28,155 nt of DNA from an uncultured Muribaculaceae bacterium (GCA_910579305.1 CAJTTA010000028.1:1-28155); one strand, 5' to 3'; positions 15,306 to 23,372 are shown, numbered from the stretch's first letter. Numbers and translations are program-made. The notes: generated from the letters alone by a model not told the origin.

Positions 15306-16112
15306 TCAGTTTTCCTCCGTGAATACAAGAGTGCTGGCCTTCACTTTTCCGTCCTTGATGAGCCGGGCCATCTCCTTGCGGGCCTTTTCAAGCTGTGCCT
15401 GGAATCCGGGATCGGCATGGAGGCGTGCCACCACGGCGCTTGCCACGAGGCGGGCGGCATCCACATCGCTCTGGAAGTGATAGCCACATATCACGCGGCT
15501 CTCGCCCATGTCATAGCCACGCTTCAGTATCTCGTTCTGGCGAGCCGGATTCAGCTCGGCCAGCACGAGAGCCGTGGCCCATCCGATGGATGTATGGCCC
15601 GAAGGATAGGAGCCGTTGGTGGAGAGCTCGGCCTGCTGCTCGGGGTTGCAGGTATCCTCGCCGAAGAAGGCAAACGGGCGGGTGCGCATATAGTGATTCT
15701 TGGCCTCGCGGGTGGCAAGATCGCCGGCATCCTCACGCATTCCTATCACGAGCTTGAGGATTTCGGGAGTGTTCTGCTCGTTGATTTCAATGCCGAATGC
15801 TTCGGAGAAAGCCTCGGGCACACCGTTGGCCTCCACATGAGCGTCGGAGAAGGCCTGGTCGCCGCGGGGAGTGTTGCGCTGCAGCTTGCCCCAGTCATAG
15901 CGGCTCTTGTCATAGAGCCATAGAATGGAGCCCCCCTCGGGAGGAGGAGGCAGCAGATAAAGACTGTTGGCCACATCACCCTCGCGGAGGAAATATACTT
16001 CAGGCTTGGTGGTGTGGTCTTTTACTTGCTTTTCCTGAGCAAGCAGAGGAAGGACTGATATGCCGAGAAGCAGAGAGAGGCACGTACGGAAGAGGGTAGT
16101 GTGATTTTTCAT
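15306..16112 (-). CDS. Class A nonspecific acid phosphatase (PhoN-like, PAP2 superfamily)
   Basis: A periplasmic enzyme releasing phosphate from organic phosphomonoesters. After a signal peptide (MKNHTTLFRTCLSLLLGISV, cleaved near LLAQ) the three PAP2 motifs are all present: KX6RP as KNHYMRTRP near residues 138-146, GSYPSGHT (the class A signature) near 168-175, and SRX5HX3D as SRVICGYHFQSD near 207-218. Length, 268, is usual for class A acid phosphatases. It is the first of a two-gene unit with the porin, and together they suggest scavenging of phosphate. A single -7 promoter element is visible upstream. I saw no convincing Pho box, so phosphate control is inference only. Confidence 0.92.
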   Translation of the reverse strand: MKNHTTLFRTCLSLLLGISVLPLLAQEKQVKDHTTKPEVYFLREGDVANSLYLLPPPPEGGSILWLYDKSRYDWGKLQRNTPRGDQAFSDAHVEANGVPEAFSEAFGIEINEQNTPEILKLVIGMREDAGDLATREAKNHYMRTRPFAFFGEDTCNPEQQAELSTNGSYPSGHTSIGWATALVLAELNPARQNEILKRGYDMGESRVICGYHFQSDVDAARLVASAVVARLHADPGFQAQLEKARKEMARLIKDGKVKASTLVFTEEN

Positions 16113-16142
16113 AATGCGTTAACAGATTTTTAGGATTTTATA

Positions 16143-16150
16143 CAAACGTA
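16143..16150 (-). promoter_or_regulatory. Possible -7 element for the phosphatase-porin unit
   Basis: Minus-strand TACGTTTG matches TAnnTTTG and lies 31 bases before the start codon, but no TTTG is found 19-21 bases upstream. It may need an activator. Confidence 0.4.
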
Positions 16151-16211
16151 ACACATTGCATACTAAGAATGTTTATCGCAATAAATATGTTCTTTAACAT
16201 ATTCTTGTCGC

Positions 16212-17189
16212 TCACACCGTCTTTCTTCCTCTTCGGCGCAGCAATCGGCGCAATATCACCACAGGCATATGCGCGGCAAGAGCGCCGATGCGGTCGCGCC
16301 GGCGCGCGGCGCGGGTCATCATCACCGTGCCCCGGTAGAGCTTCAGGTACTTGAGACACTGCGCCTCCAGCTCAGGTTCCTCCAAGCCGTGTGCCCATAT
16401 TAGCCCGAGCACATTCATCGAAGCCGCCAGAGTGCGGGCATAGGCCGCGCGCTTCACCCGCCGGGAGTAGAGTTGGGTGTAATGTAGGATGGAGGCGCAT
16501 ACGTTTATCACATCAAACCGGCCCGGAGCCTTCATGTCGCTTATGAAGGAATTCTCGTGCCGACGGTAATAATAGACTGTGGCCCGGAGCATGCACACTC
16601 TGCGGCAACGGTCATACAGCCTGTAGATTATGTCAAGATCCTCGAAGCGGGTGTCGCGGAAGCGCACCTTCCGGTCAAAGAGCGAGGCCGTGTAGAGCTT
16701 TCCCCACACCGATCCGTCAAGTTCCGTCTGATGCAGACATCTCACCATGGCCGTCTCTCCGCTCATGAGAGAGACCTTGGATCGCCCCGGCGACAGCGGC
16801 ATGAAGGAGGGGAGCTTGTCTACACGCACATGGTGCCCTACGGCTATGTCGGCATCTCCGCGCCGTACTGTCTTTAAGAGCGATTCCAGCGCATGCGGAG
16901 CCAGGGCGTCATCGGCATCCACAAATGTCACCCACGATCCCTTAATCTGGTCTATGGCCGCATTGCGGGCTGCAGATACTCCGCGGCACCCCGGCATGGT
17001 GATGACCTCTACGCGCGGGTCGCGTGCGGCATAGGAGGCAAGGATAGAGGGAGTGGAATCGGTGCTTCCGTCATTCACAGCTATCACTTGCAAGGAAGAG
17101 TGAGTCTGTCCCAGCACGCTGTCGAGGCATTCGGGCAGGAATGCCTCGGCGTTGTGCGCAGGGATTATCACAGAGATAAGATTATCCAT
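16212..17189 (-). CDS. Family 2 glycosyltransferase
   Basis: A cytoplasmic or membrane-associated inverting sugar transferase of 325 residues. The GT-A start ISVIIPAHNAEAFLPECLDS is followed by the nucleotide-binding VNDGSTD (Asp40) and the metal-binding DADDA (DAD at 91-93). The FEDLDIIYRLYDR region near 200 is typical of GT2 enzymes of polysaccharide synthesis. The C-terminal part is strongly basic, which favours membrane contact. It lies 36 bases after thiH on the same strand, so it may be read through from the thiamin operon, although nothing in its sequence relates to thiamin. Donor and acceptor cannot be told from sequence. The spacer before it carries a small direct repeat of GGTTGAAGGG. 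Confidence 0.88.
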   Translation of the reverse strand: MDNLISVIIPAHNAEAFLPECLDSVLGQTHSSLQVIAVNDGSTDSTPSILASYAARDPRVEVITMPGCRGVSAARNAAIDQIKGSWVTFVDADDALAPHALESLLKTVRRGDADIAVGHHVRVDKLPSFMPLSPGRSKVSLMSGETAMVRCLHQTELDGSVWGKLYTASLFDRKVRFRDTRFEDLDIIYRLYDRCRRVCMLRATVYYYRRHENSFISDMKAPGRFDVINVCASILHYTQLYSRRVKRAAYARTLAASMNVLGLIWAHGLEEPELEAQCLKYLKLYRGTVMMTRAARRRDRIGALAAHMPVVILRRLLRRRGRKTV

Positions 17190-17225
17190 AGATACAGGTT
17201 GAAGGGGGTTGAAGGGTGGTGAAAA

Positions 17226-18380
17226 TCAGTCAAAGATAGCGTCCCAGTCCTTGAAGACAGGTTCCAGGCCATGGTCGCGTATGGCCTGCACCACTTCAGC
17301 GGGAGTGCGAGTGTCGCTCACCTCAAATTGCTCCAGGGCCTCCGGCGTGGATGCATATCCTCCCGGCTCCGTCTGGGAGCCGGCGCTCATGGAGGTCACT
17401 CCCAGAGGCATCATGCCGTCGCGCAGGGCGGGAGCCTCGCGGGTAGAGTAAGAGATATCTATGTCATGGTCGAAGATGCGGAAGGCCAGCGTGAGCCGCA
17501 CGAGCTCCCGGTCGTTAAGCACCACATTCGGCTGATAGCCGCTCTCACTGGGGCGCATGCGGGGGAAGTTCACGGAATAGCGGGTGCGCCAGTAGCGCTT
17601 CTGCAGATAGCGCAGGTGGCGAGCCAGCATCGTCATGTCGGCGCGCCAGTCCTCCAGTCCTATCAGCACGCCGAGACCTATCTTGTGCACCCCTGCCTGC
17701 CCCATCCGGTCGAATCCGTTGAGGCGCCACTCATAGTGGCTCTTCATGCCTCGGGGATGGTATTTCTTATAAGCCTCGCGGTGATATGTCTCCTGGAAGC
17801 ATATCACGCCGTTGAGGCCGGCGTGCGTGAGGCGTTCATACCACTCGCGGCGCATGGGCTGCACCTCGATGGTCATATTATTGAAATAAGGGCGGCACAC
17901 TCCGAGCACTTTCTCCAGATAATCCACACCGCACAGGGCCGGATACTCCCCGCTAACAATGAGGATATTGTCGAAGGGAGCGAGCTTCTTTATGGCCTCG
18001 CACTCCGCTTTGACCTGCTCGAGGGAGAGAGTGGTGCGCGTGAATGGATTGTCGTGATTGAAGCCGCAGTACACACACTTGTTGGTGCAGGCGTTGCTCA
18101 CATACATGGGTATGTAAAGACTCATGGTTTTGCCGAAGCGGCGCCGGGTGATGCCGGCAGCCATGGCTGCCATCTCCTCCAGGAAAGGGTCGGCGGCCTC
18201 GGAGATGAGACACATGAAGTCTTCGGGCGTGAGTGCGGGGCCTCCGGCCGCAGCCTTGGCGAGCACACGGCGCACGTCGGCCTCCGTAGTGGAGTCGACG
18301 GCGTCGATGGTGTCCTGCCAGGAATATCGGTCAATCTCTTGAGCGAAACCCTCGCCGAAAGGATTTACTGCCTGTTGCAT
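17226..18380 (-). CDS. thiH: ThiH, 2-iminoacetate synthase
   Basis: A radical SAM enzyme that cleaves tyrosine to p-cresol and dehydroglycine, the glycine-derived precursor of the thiazole ring. From the ATG at 18380 the protein has 384 residues, with the cluster motif at Cys98, Cys102 and Cys105 (CTNKCVYCGF). EYPALCGVDYLEKVL and VCFQETYH-like segments follow in the usual order. A longer frame upstream would start inside thiC. The ATG at 18380 instead gives a 16-base overlap with the thiC stop, consistent with translational coupling. Presence of ThiH rather than ThiO fits an anaerobe. Confidence 0.93.
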   Translation of the reverse strand: MQQAVNPFGEGFAQEIDRYSWQDTIDAVDSTTEADVRRVLAKAAAGGPALTPEDFMCLISEAADPFLEEMAAMAAGITRRRFGKTMSLYIPMYVSNACTNKCVYCGFNHDNPFTRTTLSLEQVKAECEAIKKLAPFDNILIVSGEYPALCGVDYLEKVLGVCRPYFNNMTIEVQPMRREWYERLTHAGLNGVICFQETYHREAYKKYHPRGMKSHYEWRLNGFDRMGQAGVHKIGLGVLIGLEDWRADMTMLARHLRYLQKRYWRTRYSVNFPRMRPSESGYQPNVVLNDRELVRLTLAFRIFDHDIDISYSTREAPALRDGMMPLGVTSMSAGSQTEPGGYASTPEALEQFEVSDTRTPAEVVQAIRDHGLEPVFKDWDAIFD

Positions 18381-20083
18381 TCGTCGGTGATGTTTTGAGA
18401 AATGCGCATAGCGCAGAAGTTGGGGCCGCACATGGTGCAGAACTTATCATCGGCATCCGGAGCGTCGCGGCGCCCTGCAAGATAGTATTCGCGGGCACGA
18501 GCCGGGTCGAGCGAAAGATTGAACTGATCTTTCCAGCGGAAGTCGAACCGCGCCTTGGAGAGAGCGTCGTCTCTCACGGAGGCACCGGGATGCCCCTTGG
18601 CAAGGTCGGCCGCGTGGGCAGCGATCTTATAGGCTATCACGCCCTCGCGCACGTCTTCCAGCGAGGGGAGTGACAGATGCTCCTTGGGAGTCACGTAGCA
18701 TATCATGGCTGTGCCGAGGTTTCCTATGATCGCGGCGCCTATGGCCGATGTGATGTGGTCGTAGGCCGGAGCTATGTCGGTGGTGAGAGGGCCGAGAGTA
18801 TAGAAGGGCGCCCTGTGGCAGCATTCTATCTGCTTGGTCATATTTTCGGCTATCTTGTGCATGGGCACATGTCCGGGACCCTCTATGATCACCTGCACGT
18901 CGTGGGCCCATGCTTTCTCGGTGAGCTCTCCGAGCACTTCCAGCTCAAGGAATTGGGCACGGTCGTTGGCATCGTGAGTGGAGCCGGGACGCATGCCGTC
19001 GCCCAGAGATACGGCCACGTCATACTTGTTGAGGATCTCGCATATCTCATCGAAGTGGGTGTAGAGGAAGCTCTCCTGATTGTGGAGCACACACCACTGG
19101 GTCATGATGGAGCCTCCGCGGCTCACGCAGCCGGTGAGGCGGGCCCCTACCAGGTCGGCGTGCTCACGCTTCACGCCGGCATGTATCGTGAAGTAGTCCA
19201 CCCCTTGCTCCGCCTGCTCTATGAGAGTGTCGCGGAAGATTTCCCATGTGAGTTCACGTACATTGCCGTTGACCTTCTCCAGGGCCTGATAGATGGGCAC
19301 TGTGCCTACGGGCACGGGGCAGTTGCGTATGATCCACTCGCGGGTCTCGTGGATATTGTCGCCGGTGGAGAGATCCATGAGCGTGTCGCCTCCCCAGTAG
19401 CAGCTCCACACAGCCTTGCTTATCTCCTCCTCAATGCCGGAGGAGAGGGCTGAGTTGCCTATGTTGGTGTTGAGCTTTACGGAGAATGCGGGACCTATTA
19501 TCATGGGTTCGGCCTCCGGATGATTGATGTTGGCCGATATTATGGCGCGTCCTGCGGCCACTTCATCGCGCACGAACTCGGGAGTGATGTGGCTCTGTAT
19601 GCCGCGGGCCTCATTGTCGAGATTCTCGCGTATGGCCACATACTCCATCTCGGGGGTGATTATTCCCTTGCGGGCGTAGTGCATCTGGGTCACGCGGTGT
19701 CCCTCCTTGGCCCTGCGGGGATTGTGGAGGCGGGGGAAACGGATATTGTCGAGGTTTCGGTCGGCCAGGCGCAAGCGGCCGTATTCGCTTGAGAGGGAGG
19801 GGAGTTCCTCGGTGTCTCCGCGCTTTTCCACCCAGGATGTGCGGGTGCGCGGCAGGCCGGCATAGAGATCGATTGCTACGTCAGGGTCGGTGTATGGGCC
19901 GGAGGTATCGTAGATAGTCACGTCTTCATTGGGATATTCCACGCGCTTGCCATCTTCGATCTTGACAGTGGGATACTGGTGCACGCGGCGCATGGCCACA
20001 CGTATCTCCGGATGCAGCTTGCCGGACACGTATATTTTCTCGCTATTGGGATAAGAGGAGACGTCGATGTCGCTTATTTTCAT
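18365..20083 (-). CDS. thiC: ThiC, phosphomethylpyrimidine synthase
   Basis: Converts 5-aminoimidazole ribotide to HMP phosphate, the pyrimidine half of thiamin, by radical SAM chemistry. It has 572 residues. The C-terminal cluster motif CX2CX4C is at Cys549, Cys552 and Cys557 (CTMCGPNFC), the arrangement specific to ThiC. The conserved core includes SLGDGMRPGS and EGPGHVPMHKI. It lies 21 bases after thiG and its stop overlaps the thiH start. Confidence 0.97.
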   Translation of the reverse strand: MKISDIDVSSYPNSEKIYVSGKLHPEIRVAMRRVHQYPTVKIEDGKRVEYPNEDVTIYDTSGPYTDPDVAIDLYAGLPRTRTSWVEKRGDTEELPSLSSEYGRLRLADRNLDNIRFPRLHNPRRAKEGHRVTQMHYARKGIITPEMEYVAIRENLDNEARGIQSHITPEFVRDEVAAGRAIISANINHPEAEPMIIGPAFSVKLNTNIGNSALSSGIEEEISKAVWSCYWGGDTLMDLSTGDNIHETREWIIRNCPVPVGTVPIYQALEKVNGNVRELTWEIFRDTLIEQAEQGVDYFTIHAGVKREHADLVGARLTGCVSRGGSIMTQWCVLHNQESFLYTHFDEICEILNKYDVAVSLGDGMRPGSTHDANDRAQFLELEVLGELTEKAWAHDVQVIIEGPGHVPMHKIAENMTKQIECCHRAPFYTLGPLTTDIAPAYDHITSAIGAAIIGNLGTAMICYVTPKEHLSLPSLEDVREGVIAYKIAAHAADLAKGHPGASVRDDALSKARFDFRWKDQFNLSLDPARAREYYLAGRRDAPDADDKFCTMCGPNFCAMRISQNITDECNRQ

Positions 20084-20104
20084 GGATATGAGAGGAGAGT
20101 TTTT

Positions 20105-20881
20105 TTATGAATTCAGGAATGAAGTGAGAGGAGAAGAGGCGTTTGCCGAGGCGCTGACGGCACCGGGGCCGGCCAGATAAGCCATGCGTCCGGCCTGCAC
20201 GGCCATGTCGAAGGCGCGTGCCATGGCCACCGGGTCAGCAGCTACGGCTATCGCCGTGTTGACGAGCACGGCCGCGGCCCCCATTTCCATGGCGCGGGCG
20301 GCATGTGAGGGTACGCCTATTCCGGCGTCGACAATAACAGGCACGCGGCTCTGCTCTATGATTATTTCAAGGAAGTCGCGGGAGAGCAGGCCCTTGTTGG
20401 TGCCTATGGGTGCGCCCAGAGGCATCACTGCGGCGGCTCCAGCCTCCTCGAGGCGCTTGCAGAGCACGGGGTCGGCCTGCACGTAGGGGAGCACCGTGAA
20501 GCCGTCGGCTGCAAGCAGCTCTGTGGCCTTGAGGGTCTCCACAGGGTCAGGCAGGAGATACTTGGGGTCGGGGTGTATCTCAAGCTTTATGAAAGAAGTG
20601 CCGAATATCTCGCGGCTCATCTGGGCGGCGAGCACGGCCTCGGCGGCGTCGCGCACCCCGCTCGTGTTTGGGAGGAGCTGCACATGCTCGCGGTTGATGT
20701 GGGTGAGCATGTCGTCGGTGGCTTCATTGAGCATGTTCACCCGCTTCATGGCCACCGTGATCATCTGGCTCCGGGAGGCGAGCACAGCCTCAAGCATCAC
20801 CTCGGGAGATGAGAATTTGCCGGTGCCCACGAAAAGGCGTGAGCTGAACTCGCGTCCTCCGATTGTTAAAGTGTCTTGCAT
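20105..20881 (-). CDS. thiG: ThiG, thiazole synthase
   Basis: Assembles the thiazole phosphate ring from deoxyxylulose phosphate, dehydroglycine and ThiS thiocarboxylate. The 258-residue protein starts at the ATG at 20881 (MQDTLTIGGREF). A longer frame extending back to 21103 would overlap thiE and adds a low-complexity Arg/Gly-rich stretch unlike ThiG. The Schiff-base lysine is Lys99 in SFIKLEIHPDP. VLPYVQADP and VIVDAGIGVPSHAA are family signatures. It is 5 bases after the TenI-ThiE gene. Confidence 0.96.
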   Translation of the reverse strand: MQDTLTIGGREFSSRLFVGTGKFSSPEVMLEAVLASRSQMITVAMKRVNMLNEATDDMLTHINREHVQLLPNTSGVRDAAEAVLAAQMSREIFGTSFIKLEIHPDPKYLLPDPVETLKATELLAADGFTVLPYVQADPVLCKRLEEAGAAAVMPLGAPIGTNKGLLSRDFLEIIIEQSRVPVIVDAGIGVPSHAARAMEMGAAAVLVNTAIAVAADPVAMARAFDMAVQAGRMAYLAGPGAVSASANASSPLTSFLNS

Positions 20882-20886
20882 ATATA

Positions 20887-22137
20887 TTATATGGTTATAG
20901 TATGAGTATTGTTTTTGTTGAGCGTGGGACAGCCCCTGAGGAATTGCGCCGTGGCCTCTTCGGGCGATGGGGCCGCATGGATGGCTCCGCTCACGGCCAC
21001 TCCGTTCGCCCCGGTGTTCATTACTTGCGGCAGGTCGGCCGGGAGAATCCCCCCTATGGCCACTACCGGCACGGGCAAGGCTGCCCTGCGCAGGGCCGAG
21101 CACACTCCGGCTATGCCCGCGGCTCCGAGCAGAGGCGCGAGTTTTTTCTTGGTGGTTGTGAAGCGGAAAGGGCCCACGCCGAGATAGTCGCTCACCGGAG
21201 CGAGTGCCAGAGCCTGCTCCGGGGTGTTGGCTGTGCTGCCTATGATTTTGTCGGGGCCGAGCATGCTCCTCGCCTCGGGGCGGGGCATGTCATTGTGGCC
21301 GAGATGCACCCCGGCCACCTGCGGGATAGATGCGGCCAGCTCCACACGGTCGTCGACTATGAGGGCGGCTCCGAGCCTGAGCGCTTCATCGCCTATGAGG
21401 CTTATGGCTTCTCTCACCTCGCTGTCGGGGGCATCCTTCATGCGCACCTGCACCCATCGGCATCCTCCTCTCATGGCCTGCATCGCCTGAGCCGCGGTGA
21501 GCTCGGCCGTGGGGGCCGAGGTGATGAACTGCAGGCTGAAGCCGCGCACCATGGCACGCGCCGCGAGCAGAACGCTCACGCGTGTCTCAAAGACTTCGGC
21601 GTCATCGGCACCCTCCCATATCCAGCCGAGCATGGCGCCTCCATGGAAACCCATGCGTGCCAGGCAGAGGAAGCTGCGGGGTGTGACGCCTCCGAGTCCT
21701 ATGGTGCCGGGAGGCAGGCCGTTTTCCATGAGGGCTGAGGGAGAGAATGCGGCGTTGTAGCCGGGCTTGGAAATGGAGTTGAATATGGGAGAGAGAAATC
21801 GATAAGCCATCCTGTCAGGCCTGAGGGCGTCGTCAAGACTGTGGCATGAGCGGGTGCATGCGAGTCCCGGAGGAGGAACCTCTCCGTCGGCCAGGTGATA
21901 ACCTATGCCCGAGCGCCTGGCTATGTCGGGAAAGCGGTGTATGCGCAGGCGCGTGTGCAGAGCAGCCGGGATCAGTTCGATGAGTCGGCTCACACGCCGG
22001 GGATCATCGGGCTTGCGCAGATGCACGAAGCTTGCCGCTCCGCTCTTAAGGAGATGAGAGATGCATGCTGCCTCGCGCTCCGCAGAGAGGGAGGTGTGAG
22101 GGAGAGTCAGTATGACCGAGATAAAATCAGCCTCCAT
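20887..22137 (-). CDS. thiE: TenI-like/ThiE fusion, thiamin phosphate synthase
   Basis: A 416-residue protein made of two tandem TIM-barrel domains of the ThiE/TenI superfamily. The C-terminal half (about 199-416) is the catalytic ThiE type, joining HMP diphosphate to thiazole phosphate. It shows VQVRMKD near 229-235, IVDDRVELA near 260, GVHLGHND near 276, IGSTANT near 299, YLGVGPFRFTTTK near 318-330 and the phosphate-binding AIGGI (360-364) and VAVSGAI near 380. The N-terminal half (about 1-198) resembles the separate TenI-like protein of Bacteroides thiamin operons, with FVHLRKPDD near 38, SCHSLDD near 97 and YRFLSPIFNSISKPGYN near 112. It keeps the phosphate-loop-like LGGV near 148. Here the two are one continuous frame. 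The start overlaps thiS by 11 bases. The second activity is uncertain. Confidence 0.88.
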   Translation of the reverse strand: MEADFISVILTLPHTSLSAEREAACISHLLKSGAASFVHLRKPDDPRRVSRLIELIPAALHTRLRIHRFPDIARRSGIGYHLADGEVPPPGLACTRSCHSLDDALRPDRMAYRFLSPIFNSISKPGYNAAFSPSALMENGLPPGTIGLGGVTPRSFLCLARMGFHGGAMLGWIWEGADDAEVFETRVSVLLAARAMVRGFSLQFITSAPTAELTAAQAMQAMRGGCRWVQVRMKDAPDSEVREAISLIGDEALRLGAALIVDDRVELAASIPQVAGVHLGHNDMPRPEARSMLGPDKIIGSTANTPEQALALAPVSDYLGVGPFRFTTTKKKLAPLLGAAGIAGVCSALRRAALPVPVVAIGGILPADLPQVMNTGANGVAVSGAIHAAPSPEEATAQFLRGCPTLNKNNTHTITI

Positions 22138-22330
22138 AAGCGGCGTTGATGATGATCACGTCATCATTTTCATTGAGTATACGAGTCTCCCAGTCGGGAC
22201 GGCGCACTACTTTGCCGTTGACGGCCACTGCCATGCCTCCGGCTGAGATCATTACTTCGGCGGAGAGCAGGGCGGCTACCGATGAGCATGCCTCGATATC
22301 GCGCTCCTTGCCATTGACTTTGATTATCAT
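22127..22330 (-). CDS. thiS: ThiS, sulfur carrier protein
   Basis: A small (67 residues) ubiquitin-fold protein that carries sulfur as a C-terminal thiocarboxylate to ThiG. The sequence starts MIIKVNGKERDIE and ends NAAYGG. The terminal Gly-Gly is the site of adenylation and sulfur loading. VAVNGKVVRRPDW is the usual mid-region. It overlaps the TenI-ThiE gene by 11 bases and lies 20 bases after thiD. The adenylating enzyme ThiF is not found nearby. Confidence 0.95.
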   Translation of the reverse strand: MIIKVNGKERDIEACSSVAALLSAEVMISAGGMAVAVNGKVVRRPDWETRILNENDDVIIINAAYGG

Positions 22331-22350
22331 GGATGTAATTATAGGGATGT

Positions 22351-23160
22351 TTAGGATTTATACATGTGATTTACGGGGCCGTGACCATGCCCCACAGTCA
22401 TCTCGGCTCCAGCCTTGATGGCTCCGTGAAGCCAGCCCACGGCTTCGGCGACCGCGGCCCGTGGCTGCCGGCCGAGGGCCATGAGCGAGGCCATGGCCGA
22501 GGAGAGGGTGCATCCTGTGCCATGGGTGTTAACTGTGTCCACACGAGAGTGCATGAGCAGGTCGGCGGCGTCGGGGTCGGAATATATGTCTATTATGTCG
22601 GCCCTGCCGGCAGAGTGTCCCCCCTTGAGCAGCACGCCCCGGGCGCCGGAGCGTCGACGCAGTTCGCAGGCGGCCTGCAGCATCTCCGGCACGGAGGCGG
22701 GCTGAAGGCCTGTCAGTACTTTTGTCTCGGGCAGGTTGGGGGTTATGACGGTTGCCAGCGGGCTAAGTTCCTGCAAGAGAGTCCTCACGGTGTCGCCGTC
22801 GGAGAGAGCGTCGCCGGAGGTGGCCACGAGCACCGGGTCGAGCACCACTCCTGTCACTTCGTATTCCCGCAGGATCCGGGCTATGAGAGATGCGTGGGGA
22901 GCCGAGGGGATCATGCCTATCTTCACTGCGTCGGGGCGCATGTCGTCGAGCACGCATCGCAGCTGAGCCTCAAGCAGCGGCAGAGATACCGGCTCAAAGC
23001 CCTTCACGCCCAAGGTGTTCTGGGCCGTCACGGCCGTAATCACGCTCATGGCATAGACGCCGAGGGCGGTAGCCGTCTTGATGTCGGCCTGGATTCCGGC
23101 GCCTCCCGAGGGGTCGCTGCCGGCTATTGTAAGCATGGTGGTGTAGTGCGGTACAGTCAT
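22351..23160 (-). CDS. thiD: ThiD, HMP/HMP-phosphate kinase
   Basis: Phosphorylates hydroxymethylpyrimidine twice to give HMP diphosphate. It is a ribokinase-fold protein of 269 residues. Near the N terminus is LTIAGSDPSGGAGIQADIK; DPVLVATSGD lies near 130 and the anion-hole GTGCTLSSA near 215. I place the start at the ATG at 23160 (MTVPHYTTML), which leaves the usual short lead before the substrate loop. An upstream ATG at 23223 would add 21 residues encoded by the riboswitch expression platform and is less likely. It is the first gene after the TPP riboswitch. Confidence 0.92.
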   Translation of the reverse strand: MTVPHYTTMLTIAGSDPSGGAGIQADIKTATALGVYAMSVITAVTAQNTLGVKGFEPVSLPLLEAQLRCVLDDMRPDAVKIGMIPSAPHASLIARILREYEVTGVVLDPVLVATSGDALSDGDTVRTLLQELSPLATVITPNLPETKVLTGLQPASVPEMLQAACELRRRSGARGVLLKGGHSAGRADIIDIYSDPDAADLLMHSRVDTVNTHGTGCTLSSAMASLMALGRQPRAAVAEAVGWLHGAIKAGAEMTVGHGHGPVNHMYKS

Positions 23161-23193
23161 GGCTATGTCAGGAAAAATCAAAATATCCTTTTC

Positions 23194-23214
23194 TCCCTCG
23201 GGCAACGAGAGGGA
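23194..23214 (-). promoter_or_regulatory. Hairpin in the riboswitch expression platform
   Basis: Between aptamer and thiD the minus strand has TCCCT pairing with AGGGA, with two further pairs across a 2-base bulge. A moderately U-rich stretch (ATATTTTGATTTTTCC) follows about 7 bases later. This may be a weak terminator or a structure masking the start region when TPP is bound. An upstream in-frame ATG lies between the aptamer and this hairpin. Confidence 0.45.
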
Positions 23215-23244
23215 TACGGGCATAACTGCAAGGGGGATACCCGG

Positions 23245-23329
23245 ACTCCCTGTTTCGGCATTATCCGTTTCAGGTAATTAGGGTGTTATCTCAGCACGGC
23301 CCTGCGATAGCGGGCCGGCACCCCTGCGG
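23245..23329 (-). ncRNA. TPP riboswitch (THI element)
   Basis: Read on the minus strand the aptamer has all conserved blocks in order: CAGGGGTGCCGG, a variable P3 hairpin (GCCCGCTATCGCAGGGC region), GTGCTGAGATAACACCC, then ACCTGAAACGGATAATGCCG and the closing CAGGGAGT. GCTGAGA and CTGAAACGGATAATGCC are the thiamin pyrophosphate contact regions. It sits directly after a promoter and before thiD, so it should shut off the whole thiamin operon when TPP is plentiful. Confidence 0.95.
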
Positions 23330-23340
23330 TTATCGTGCCA

Positions 23341-23372
23341 CAAAAGTAGTACATAAAACCGAGATTTCCAAA
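23341..23372 (-). promoter_or_regulatory. Bacteroidetes-type promoter of the thiamin operon
   Basis: Minus-strand TTTG (23369-23372), a 20-base spacer and TACTTTTG (23341-23348, exact TAnnTTTG). Expected transcription start is near 23335, a few bases before the aptamer begins, which supports both calls. Confidence 0.8.

Noticed and set aside
16113..16211. Pho box upstream of the acid phosphatase
   Set aside because: No pair of CTGTCAT-like direct repeats with 4-base spacing was visible; the enterobacterial motif also need not apply in Bacteroidetes.
17197..17217. Tandem GGTTGAAGGG repeat before the glycosyltransferase
   Set aside because: Only two short copies are present with no further unit, so it is noted under the gene but not treated as a repeat array.
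17271..18398. 375-residue plus-strand open frame opposite thiH
   Set aside because: It is fully antisense to a clear ThiH and has His/Val/Gly-rich low-information sequence.
20882..21103. N-terminal 74-residue extension of ThiG
   Set aside because: It would overlap the thiE coding region in another frame and has an Arg/Gly/Ser-rich composition unlike ThiG; the ATG at 20881 fits the family start.
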